From Meandrina meandrites (lineage: Eukaryota; Cnidaria; Anthozoa; Scleractinia; Meandrinidae), in contig OY855906.1 in NCBI GenBank assembly GCA_963693305.1, positions 20,944,161 through 21,008,160 of the forward strand: a DNA stretch of 64,000 bases, read 5' to 3'. The notes under the pieces are model-generated. The model had not been told where the DNA came from. It worked only from the letters and a program-made list of their open reading frames with translations, and searched no databases. This document shows positions 56,435-64,000 of this stretch, piece after piece. Both the position numbers and the translations under genes were made by a program. The first letter of the stretch is position 1. Each line of letters opens with the position of its first letter.

Positions 56435-56506
56435 GGCTTCACAGCTCAGTTGGTAGAGCATCGCACTGGTATCGCGGAGGTCACGGGTTTGAATCCCGTT
56501 GAAGCC
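56435..56506 (+). tRNA. tRNA-like unit 4 (Thr-GGT-like with U33)
   Basis: The loop reads CTGGTAT here, so position 33 is T and a GGT anticodon would be correctly presented. The acceptor stem is intact (GGCTTCA/TGAAGCC). The anticodon stem still has a mismatch. It is the most tRNA-like of the five copies. Confidence 0.55.
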
Positions 56507-56687
56507 CTGATTTTTTTTTTTCAGGCTTCTTCATTCCAATTGCTTAAATTGGAAATTCCCTGCAAAGATCACATATCACCTTCATATATATCCGCAGTTC
56601 ATATATGAATCATTTCATATACTACACTTCATTTCACTCCTTTCACGGGAAAATAAGAACTCACAATTGACCTCGCTCCCAATGTGT

Positions 56688-56726
56688 GGCTCCATAGCTC
56701 AGTTGGTAGAGCATCGCACCGGTATC

Positions 56727-56759
<33 letters not shown>
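56688..56759 (+). tRNA. tRNA-like unit 5
   Basis: As unit 1, but the acceptor stem has GGCTCCA opposite TGAAGCC, one mismatch. Loop CCGGTAT. Confidence 0.5.
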
Positions 56760-56760
<1 letters not shown>

Positions 56761-58455
56761 TGAATTTTTTTTTTCAGGCTTCTTCATTCCAATTGCTTAA
56801 ATTGGAAATTCACTGCGAAGATCACATATCACCTTCAGTTTTAACACTGCATACAAAGAAGGAAAGCTGTTGATATCTCAATACAGAGGTGTTATAACTC
56901 TTGTGCCAAAGGATGATTCTTGTTTGTCAGAACTTTCAAATTGGCACCTAATTACTCTTTTAAATGTACAGTGTAGATTATAAGATTGCGTCAAAAGTAA
57001 TAGCAAAGAAAATAGAAAATGTTTTACCAAGGATAATCCATCCTGACCAAATTGGCTTCGTGAAAGGAAGATATATTGGTCAAAACATAAGGTTGATAAA
57101 TGACATCCTGGAACAGACCAAACTACAAAATATTCCGGGAATATTACTTTTACTTGACTTCCAAAAAGCATTTGACACCATCAAATGGTCCTTTATCCAG
57201 AATACTTTAAATCTCCTTAACTTTGGTGACGGAATCAAATGGTGGGTCTCCACTTTTTATACTACACCAAAAAGTGCGGTTCTGAACGATGGATTTTCCA
57301 CAAATTATTTTCAGTTATCGAGAGGGGTTAGGCAGGGTTGCCCTCTGTCACCTTACCTTATCATCTTGGGAGCTGAAATTTTAGCCTGTAAGATACGGCA
57401 AGACAAATAAATACAAGGAATCAAAATCTTCAACTCCGAAGCCAAGATAAGTCAATTTGCCATCGATACATCATTAATTTGTAATAGCCTCAACTCTGTT
57501 GAAAAAGCAACTCAAGTGTTAAATTCCTTTGGGAATGTCTCCGGTTTACGATTAAACCCCGCTAAAACCAAAGCTTTGTGACTTGGCCCTTGGCGTGATA
57601 GAGAAGAAAAACCATTTGGATTTAAATGGCCAAAAGAACTGGTCCGAGCATTAGGTATTTTCATATTGTATGATGAAAAGCAAAATAATGAAAAGAATTT
57701 TCTGGTTAAAATCAAAAAATTAGGCTCTAAACTAGAGGTTTGGCGATCTCGGAATCTTTCAATACTAGGCAGATGTCTCATCACAAAATGCCTCGGTACT
57801 CCGCAGTTAGTCTAATCTATCTCAATTCTAGATGTCCCTAAGAATTGTATCCCAACTTTTAATACACCTATTTTTCAGTTCATTTGGAAAAAAAGGAAAG
57901 ATAAGATTAAGCCTCAAGTGATGTATCAAAATTACGAAAAAGGAGGATTACAAGTTCCAGATGCAGATGTAATGATAAAATCCTTGCTAGCTTGGATATC
58001 ACAACTTCTAGCAAAAGATGAGAAAAGAAACGAGGTTTGGAAAACAATCCCAAACCATTTTTTTTTTACATGTACAGCGTTCTTAATTTTTTGTTAAGAT
58101 AAAATTATGATTCAAAGTTTCTTGAGCAGACTGGTATGCCTCAACTCTATAATTCAATGCTGCAATTCTTTCTTGAACTAAAATCCTCCTATGAAACTGA
58201 CCTTGGGCAAGACTAACCTTGGTCTTATTTAACAATAAAGAAATTCTTTTTGATCAAAAGACTTTCTTTTACAAATCGTGGTTTCAAAAAGGAATTTTCA
58301 GAATACATGACCTGCTCACAAGGAATGACACCTTTCTTTCGCACGGTGAATTTACTCACAAGTATGACTAAAAATGCAATTTCCTACAGTATTTACAAGT
58401 GGTTTCAGCAATACCCGGCGACTTGTTGAAAAGGCAAAGCAAAACCTGGATGCAG

Positions 58456-60085
58456 TGCTCCAAGCTCAAGTTTCTTAGAAGTCGCCTTCTGGTGACTTCC
58501 TTTTGTAAAATGGTCGCCACTAGAAAAATTTGGTCACCAAAAGCATAGCGTTTTTAAAGGACACCTTATGTCACCTTAAGGAGGCTCACAATGGTTTCCA
58601 GCAATTTCAAACTCTTAAACTTTGATGGGCCTTAAATTTTCGAAAATTTAAGGTGGCTCTGAAACCGCTCCGGAGAAATTTTTTTAACTTTGCAAAAAGT
58701 TGCATCTTAACATGCCAATCATTATTCAATAATAAAAAATGGGGGTCACCGGACTCGTTTTTGAGTTATAAGCACTTAAAGGGAAAATTAAGGGTGTTTT
58801 TAACAGGTAAAACTGTTGCTATAGTAACCAGTGACGTCATGAAAATGACCACAACTTATTCAGCAATGATTGGACATTTGTTCAATATCATTATTGTAGC
58901 AGCAACTGATAAAAATTTGCAGTACTGACCCATCAAAGTTTAAGAGCTGGAAAGCGCTGGAAACCGTTGCGAACCTCCTTAAATGAGATAATACAGTTGC
59001 ATTGAAGAGTTTTTGTTGTTGAACTGTTTCAATTATCATGCAGAAAAGTAAATAAAAGATTGAAGAAACAGGTAAGGAAGATAAACATGTTAAATCTTGT
59101 ACAGTTCAGTTAAATAATGGAAAAGTAAAATCAAACAACACAATTAAGATAAGTAAGATAGGCGATTGAAATAGTTGTAATGGAAAATTTTGCAGTCAAA
59201 TTTGATTGGCAAAGTAACTGAACTGCAAAACACATTGTTGATACCTAGCCAGCCCTTTGCACTGCACTGGTTGCCAAATTGGCAACCTGCATGGAAAATG
59301 TAGTCACCAAATTTTATTTTCACTCGCCATGGGGACCAAAATGGTACTTTTTTTTACTTTTTCACCAGAAAACAGTTTTTTCCAGCTATCCTCTTCAATA
59401 AATGCAATTACCTTCTAAAAATGAAGAGTAAAGACCAAGGTTCAAAATAGCAGCCGGCTGTCGGCGGTAGCCAGCACTTTGACGACACTTGCCGGCTACA
59501 TTTCACTGAAGAAATATAAAATATCAGGCCTTGATCGGTCAACTGAAATCAAAGTTGCTGTAACTTGAAGTATCAGACAATAAAGCAGCTTCAGGGCTAG
59601 AAAGTGCGACTCACTGGTGGCTACTGCGACCAAAATTTCATCTTTGGCGACTAAAACTTCTGGTTTTGCGGTTTAGTTGCCAATGTGACAACTTCATTTC
59701 TGTGTTAAGATGAATAACGGGCCGCCCCACCTTCTCAGGTATTGTGCCCCTCCAGAAAATTATATTGGAAGATCTTATTTACTTCTCAAACATTCAAAAT
59801 AAGAAAAGAAGTCAAATTGCTCCAATCCATTCATTTGCTTTGCCGTAAAATATTTTCAGTTCGGAAAACTTGAAAATGGCCGACTGTATTTGAAATCGCC
59901 CCAGAATGCATTGCAAACCTATGGTTACGTCATGTATGCATATGGGTTGTGTCCCTTAAAAACGCATGGCTCTAGCTTAACAGCCAGTAAAAAAATGAGC
60001 CTTGACAAAAAAAGCCGACAAATTCAGGCTAAAAACGAAATTTTATTTTGAACACTGAAGACTTCTATTGGTTTTCAAAACAAAT
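58456..60085. mobile_element. 1.63-kb composite insertion (GTCGCC family), 9-bp TSD
   Basis: TGGATGCAG flanks it on both sides (58447-58455 and 60086-60094), and the LINE frame is continuous without it. The left part (58456-59345) is an inverted relative of element 18897-20127, including TGCTCCAAGCTCAAG at the terminus. About 59450-59960 is related, inverted, to the interior of 8148-9142. The right end shows no matching inverted terminus, so this may be two insertions or a rearranged one. Confidence 0.65.
58580..58978. mobile_element. 399-bp TTAA MITE nested in the GTCGCC element
   Basis: It starts GGAGGCTCACAATGGTTTCC and ends GGAAACCGTTGCGAACCTCC. TTAA flanks both sides (58576-58579 and 58979-58982). 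The related host element near 19995-20010 has the empty site (GCCTTACATGA against ACCTT...AAATGA). The 91-aa open frame inside is not a recognised protein. Confidence 0.75.
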
Positions 60086-61229
60086 TGGATGCAGAACTTA
60101 AGGCACCTGGAAAACGGACTCGTGATTTGCAGACTAATAACAAAGAATTAAATATCTACTTCAAAAACCTTAAAGGTATCTGCAAAGAAAATAAAGTAAG
60201 AGAATTCTACTTTAAATTTCTACACAGAATCATTGTAACGAAAAAGGACTTGTGTATGTATGGTATAGAGCACAATAGTGCATACCTGTACTGTTAGGAG
60301 TCTGACTCGATAAGCCACTCATTTATCCATTGTCAATGGTCAAAAAAAAATTTCGCTGAAGTAATTAAGTAGTTTAATAAGGAAAATGACACCTCCTACT
60401 CACTTAACACAATTGAATTACTCTTTGGGAAATTATCAAATGAACCTGACCCCGGTTCATCCCACATGATGTTAAAAAAGCTTAACAATTATGTCCTTCT
60501 GTTTGCTAAATACTATATCTATAACAATAAGCTCAGTTCATAACAAGGAAACTTGAACGAATTTATTAGGAAATTGGAATTCAAATATCATAGAAGGATT
60601 TTAAGTCAACAGGCAAGTGTAATTACATGTATGTCTCGAAATCTACAGAAAAGGTAATTGTAAGTTAAAGGAAAAAAATGTTTCATGATCAGCACAGTAT
60701 TCGCTGCAAACAAAAAAAAGCAATGATATTTTATTTTCACTGACTAGACATTGTATGTATGTTTGATTGTATGAGTGTATGTGTGCATGTTGGTTTTTTT
60801 TGTAAACTTTTAGTAAGGACAGAGTAACGAAAATTGTAAAGCAGTATAATGTAGTTTAATGTAGTCTATTTGAAATGTAGTGTTAGCTGTGTAAAGTAGT
60901 GTAATTTGATTAAGTAAATTATATTGTAATGTAGCGCTATGTGTTTGAAATAAAGTATATTAAAAAAAATGAGCATCACATTTGGCATCTTCAACAACCC
61001 CAAACTACTAACCATCAGAAAAGTGCATTCTACACTAAAATGTTGTTTTACCATTGTAAAGTTAGGCATGAGTATCATGTCTAGCATTCTCTTGGTGAAA
61101 GTGAAATAAGGTAAACAATTACAATACATAAAACACCATACTTTTACTTAATCAGCCACTTCCCATTCTTCACTGTCCTTCGAGTCTCTGAGTTCTTTCT
61201 TTTTAAAATTTCTAGCATTTGAAACTCAC

Positions 61230-61468
61230 CTGCTTATTTCTTGAAATCCAAACTTTTGCATGTAGTAGTCTCTCTTGAGCATTGCAAACTCAGTCTCAAA
61301 GATGTCTTCATCATCATCTCTTAGGTCTTCATCAAATTTTGCAGCAAGCTTTTCAAGTTCTGGATTGACTTTGCTTTTCGGCTCTTTTCTCTTTGCAGCA
61401 GTAGAATCTCCAGGTGTTAACTCTAAAGCAGCAAAACTGTTGTCTAAAGTCAGCAATGAATCATCTTT
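61230..61468 (-). CDS. XRN1: XRN1 exon (239 bp, first one in the window)
   Basis: Acceptor ACCCCAG, donor GTGAGT. It starts in phase 0 and leaves two bases of an arginine codon. It encodes KDDSLLTLDNSFAALELTPG, a lysine-rich linker, the acidic DEDLRDDDEDIFETEFAMLK and RDYYMQKFGFQEIS. The acidic run followed by FETEF---K-(Y/D)YYM-K is where XRN1 links its catalytic region to the helical domain. Upstream exons should lie beyond 64000, because none is recognisable between here and the window edge. Confidence 0.9.
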
Positions 61469-61984
61469 CTGGGGTAAAGAATAATAAGTATAGTGTTGAC
61501 ACCAATATTGAACTGAACAGTTTTATTATTACTATTTTTTTACATTTTAGTTAATTATAAATCAGCGATGATCCTGTGTAATTATTTAGTAAGCAATTAG
61601 GCTGTGTAATAGATAGAAGCAGAAAAAGACCAAATTAGTGGAAAATTTTGACTTCATATACTTGACTTTGTTGTGTGTTTTTTTGCCCTTCATTCGCCAG
61701 CAGATGTAAATACAGATTATTGTAATTCTTCATTTTTTTTTCTTTCCTTGTGTAATTTAGGATTTATTCATAGTTGATTCATACCGTATTCTTGGTTTGC
61801 ACGTAACATCATAAAATTTTAAACTCATTATTGTGAGGTCTTCTAATTTTTTTTCTACACTAGGTTAAAGATGACCTAGAAAAAAATTGTTTTGCAAGTT
61901 TTCAGTCCTGTAGTGTCTGTTGCTTTAAAAATACAGCATTTTGAATTTCCTAATTTTAACCTTGCATAACACAGAGATACAGTA

Positions 61985-62290
61985 TTGTCTAAAAGTAATG
62001 CAAGCGATAATCGCTGAATATCGTGCTTTGTTCTTGCAATTTATCGCCGATAAATCTGCGAAACAATGCAGGAATTGGCAAGTGTCAAAACGATAAATCA
62101 GAGCAATTTTCGCGATATATCACTGTAATATCGTTCTAGCAAGAAATCGCTGCAACGATATCTTGTAAAGGGAAACAATATATCGTAGCGATATATCGTT
62201 GACAGAAGCGAAGTTCACTTTAACAATATATCGTAGCGATATATCATTGAAGCGAAGTTCACTTAAATGATATCGTAGTGAAGCCAAGTT
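61985..62290. repeat. CGATATATCG-rich degenerate repeat
   Basis: Palindromic cores (GCGATATATCACTG, TAGCGATATATCGTTG, TAGCGATATATCATTG) recur. A ~50-bp unit, AACAATATATCGTAGCGATA plus AGCGAAGTTCACTT, is present about three times between 62170 and 62290. Confidence 0.6.
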
Positions 62291-62450
62291 CCTTGCAACA
62301 ATGTATCATAGTGAAGTGATTGTGTGCGATGAATTAGTGTTGAAGTGTATGTACATGTAACACGGCCACAGTCGAGCAATAACTGATTCAACGAAGTGCA
62401 AATCTTCTCTCTCTTTCCTTGAAGCTACGATGGATTCCTAATAAACTTAC

Positions 62451-62507
62451 CTCGTTACACTCTAGCAACTGATAGACTATGAAGATGATTCCACAACCCA
62501 GAAGCAT
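62451..62507 (-). CDS. Possible first exon of an unknown membrane or secreted protein
   Basis: An ATG at 62507 opens MLLGCGIIFIVYQLLECNE, followed by a perfect donor (GAG, then GTAAGTTT). An in-frame stop lies upstream, so the ATG would be the start. The peptide is a short hydrophobic stretch such as begins a signal anchor or signal peptide. No following exon was found on this strand. Chance could produce a 19-codon frame with a good donor, so confidence is low. Confidence 0.2.
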
Positions 62508-62944
62508 CGCAATTTTTGTTTTGTTGTCAGAGTGGAGAGAGCGGCGGAAATTGATCTCGTTTGCCTTGACACTATTTTAGCTGTGTGTAATACAACAAAG
62601 TTTCCCCAATTAAGCCCCAGTTTCAGCTTTTCTTTATTTGCAGCTTTTTAAAACTCGTGCAAGGCACAATTTTGTTTGTTGTTTTTTTTTTTTGTCTAGC
62701 ACACGCAATTACAAAAGTCTGTCGAGCAAAATGCCGAAAAGCCTATTCATGTTGTAATTACATGCAATGTGTAAACTTATTCGTAAACTCAAAACTTCGG
62801 TGGTAAAAAACGTAATTTCAGTCCCAGTCAGCTTAACATTTCGATATTTGCAGCTTTTTTAAGCGCCTGCGAGGCACATGTATGTTTTTTCTGCAGCACG
62901 CATTTTAAAAGTTTGTCTAACAAAAGGCGGAAAAGCCTATTCAT

Positions 62945-64000
62945 AGTGCAATTGACTAAGCGTCCTTCGAAAATTTTGGCTAAATTGAACATTGTCAAAA
63001 CAACTCCAAATTTCGCATGCAGCTTTGTTTACATGTGTTAAACACTGTCCTGCATTTATTTTCGCTAGTTTGAGCTTGTACTTGGAGAAATAAGGAAGAG
63101 AATATACTATTAGCAAATCATTGTTCCACAACGAATCTTAATGTTTATGCTGGTTTTATTGTTCGGAGTAACAAAAGGTTTTTTGTTTCTCTTCCTGTTT
63201 TTGTAATTCAATTGGAATTGACTTGCTCGCTCGCTCAAAAGAAGAGATCTGGAAAATAAATCGGTACAGCAAATATTGCGACGTAAGCTTTTCGCGCGCA
63301 AAGCCTTGTCAGATTTTAATCGGACAAGTTGAATGCTCACCTTCGAGCATGAAGTGCACTTCTCTCCACTGATTCTCTCTTATTTGACATGTATTTGCGC
63401 CCGTCTGGTGGTAGAAGGACATCATTAAGTCTGTATACCTGCAAGATCGCTAGCGAGCCTCAAAGAAGCGAGGTTCATTTGTTCCATGATCGCTAAAACG
63501 GCGGTAAACTTAGCGGTCCGGGACTCTGATTCTAGACGGAAAGAGTTTAAACGCACTTCTCTTCCAAACCAAGTTCACCTTCGTTTGTTTGGGCTCATTT
63601 GCCATCATTTGGCGTGTTGAATGTTTGGAAATGAAGACTGGCTTTTAGACTCTGTTATTTTCTCTTGAAGTTGAAGAGTAGACTTTCCGTGTCGAAGAAA
63701 CTCAGGGATATCCAATAATAATCTTTAATGCAGTGATCGTGATTATTGCGTTACTTTTGAGCGTGACTTAACAGTCGGGACCTGGGGCCCGGCGAAAGGC
63801 GTGGCGGCAAAGTCTTCATTCATTTCACTTGAGCAAAATGCTTTGTGAATTCGCAATTTATAGTGTGCCCAAAAAGAACAGAATAGGAGCTTACTGCAAG
63901 TCAACCGGAATGGAAATCAACCGTTTAGATTTTGTGAGTGCATGTCATGGAACTCCATTGATTGTTTCATCGCTGTCGACAGGAATGAAAGGACGAAAAA
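62945..64000 (-). mobile_element. DNA-transposon copy 2 (inverted, runs off the edge)
   Basis: Near-identical, inverted, to 13240-14242, beginning at GCGTCCTTCGAAAATTTTGG (about 62960) and including the intact site GGAGTTGTTTT where copy 1 took the LINE. The 76-aa frame conserved with copy 1 is at 63110-63340. The element continues beyond the window. Confidence 0.75.

Larger units (their letters stand above)
55022..56836. mobile_element. 1.8-kb insertion built of tRNA-containing ~250-bp repeat units
   Basis: AGTTTTAACACTG flanks it on both sides (55009-55021 and 56837-56849), a 13-bp TSD; the LINE frame reads through the empty site (VNSFNTAYKEGK). Two minus-oriented units start at the left, a third minus-oriented unit lies at about 56190-56330, and two plus-oriented units fill the right part, with a unique segment (55460-56165) between. 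Each unit holds a 72-bp tRNA-like sequence, CACTCCTTTCACGGGAAAAT upstream, and TATATATCCGCAG-type sequence downstream. The unit period is about 252 bp. Confidence 0.85.
53930..57790 (+). pseudogene. LINE ORF2: endonuclease end and reverse transcriptase
   Basis: VSNAPDHKAIVLDIKIL is the last endonuclease motif. After the insertion at 54155-54530 comes MEIRRLTI and IYLMKEIESFYENLYASYD. The RT begins before the tRNA block (FPAGKWPGDDGF, about 54920) and resumes at 56850 with KVIAKKIENVLPRIIHPDQI, LLDFQKAFDTIKWSF (catalytic aspartate of block A), RGVRQGCPLSPYL and GLRLNPAKTKAL. The YADD box has decayed to FAIDTSL. Many stops. Confidence 0.8.
57790..60640 (+). pseudogene. LINE ORF2 C-terminal region, interrupted
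   Basis: Thumb-like IFQFIWKKRKDKIKPQ and EKGGLQVPDADVMIKSLLAW (about 57870-58000) precede the insertion at 58456-60085. The frame rejoins as QNLDAELKAPGKRTRD, then KFLHRIIVTKKDLCMYGIE, a zinc-knuckle-like YLYC with HSFIHCQW after a stop, and YVLLFAKYYIYNNK. The end is near 60640. In-frame stops at about 60297, 60379 and 60541. Confidence 0.8.
50860..60969 (+). mobile_element. Long L1/Tx1-like LINE, antisense to XRN1, heavily interrupted
   Basis: ORF1 (50885-51790), the ORF2 endonuclease (52086-52500), RT (53930-57790) and C-terminal region (57790-60640) follow in order, with a 3' UTR to an A-run at about 60960-60969. Insertions at about 52500-53940, 54155-54530, 55022-56836 and 58456-60085 account for the 10-kb length. 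The whole copy fills most of the XRN1 intron between exons 61230 and 50336. The 5' boundary is approximate and no flanking TSD was found. Confidence 0.75.
11112..61468 (-). other. XRN1: XRN1 locus, internal part (seven exons)
   Basis: Seven minus-strand exons join in compatible phases into 301 uninterrupted codons that follow the order of metazoan XRN1, the processive 5'-3' exoribonuclease that degrades decapped mRNA in the cytoplasm. All introns are GT-AG. The most diagnostic stretch is KTDLNGKQQEWEAVVLIPF in exon 32589-32708; the paralogue XRN2 differs clearly there. The part present covers the end of the catalytic region, the helical middle domain and the start of the next domain. The N-terminal nuclease motifs and the C-terminal tail are outside the window. 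Introns measure about 10.9 kb, 139 bp, 17.2 kb, 3.5 kb, 7.3 kb and 10.5 kb, and the last one exceeds 11 kb. They are filled with mobile elements. Confidence 0.9.
61469..62944. other. XRN1 upstream intron
   Basis: It contains the ATATCG repeat (61985-62290), a possible short coding exon of another gene (62451-62507) and T-rich runs. No XRN1 exon was recognised. Confidence 0.4.

Noticed and set aside
58653..58928. 91-aa ORF as a gene
   Set aside because: It lies wholly in a TTAA MITE; a related fragment at 33.05 kb is not open.
61150..61210. Extra XRN1 exon just after 61230-61468 (frame ELRDSKDSEEWEVAD)
   Set aside because: The next exon at 50336 joins exon 61230 in phase and matches the protein order without it; no acceptor/donor pair fits.

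Overview
The window is nuclear DNA of an animal, most likely a cnidarian and probably a stony coral or another anthozoan. The base composition is AT-rich, the genes are interrupted by GT-AG introns, and the sequence is packed with non-LTR retrotransposons, tRNA-derived SINEs and many short inverted-repeat elements. The species call is inference. No database search was possible.

Host gene. The only host gene I can assemble with confidence is XRN1, the cytoplasmic 5'-3' exoribonuclease, on the minus strand. Seven exons (61230-61468, 50247-50336, 49951-50107, 32589-32708, 28964-29133, 21641-21696, 11112-11182) join through consistent splice phases into 903 coding bases (301 codons). They encode a middle part of the protein. 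The 5' exons lie beyond the right edge and the 3' exons beyond the left edge. The locus therefore covers at least 50 kb, and nearly everything else here sits in XRN1 introns.

Layout. 0.4-9.5 kb: three broken L1/Tx1-like LINE pieces, cut by small inverted-repeat elements with readable target-site duplications (TSDs). 9.5-12.5 kb: XRN1 exon 11112-11182 between two direct copies of a ~600-bp repeat. 12.7-16.4 kb: a DNA-transposon copy split by a 5'-truncated LINE; a second, inverted copy runs off the right edge at 62.9-64 kb. 16.5-21.6 kb and 36.7-42.1 kb: two copies (A and B) of one long repeat; B carries a decaying gene with NHL-propeller and SAP segments and a transposase-like end. 22.8-26 kb: a three-level nest of inverted-repeat elements with 42-bp tandem arrays. 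27.7-32.2 kb: a SINE, two XRN1 exons, and a 1.6-kb element with ~220-bp inverted repeats and a coding fragment, sitting inside an older palindromic element. 33.6-34.9 kb: a CR1/L2-like LINE. 42.1-47.3 kb: a GIY-YIG fragment, a hAT-like element, a LINE end and a TTAA-flanked element. 50.9-61 kb: a long LINE (ORF1 plus ORF2) antisense to XRN1, interrupted by a 1.8-kb block of tRNA-like repeats and other insertions.

The window is mainly a fossil record of insertions. In six places removing an element and one TSD copy restores the reading frame of the interrupted LINE, which fixes element ends and TSD lengths from the sequence alone. The best candidates for undescribed biology are the NHL/SAP/transposase-like gene family, the 30.5-32.1 kb element, and the tRNA-repeat block.
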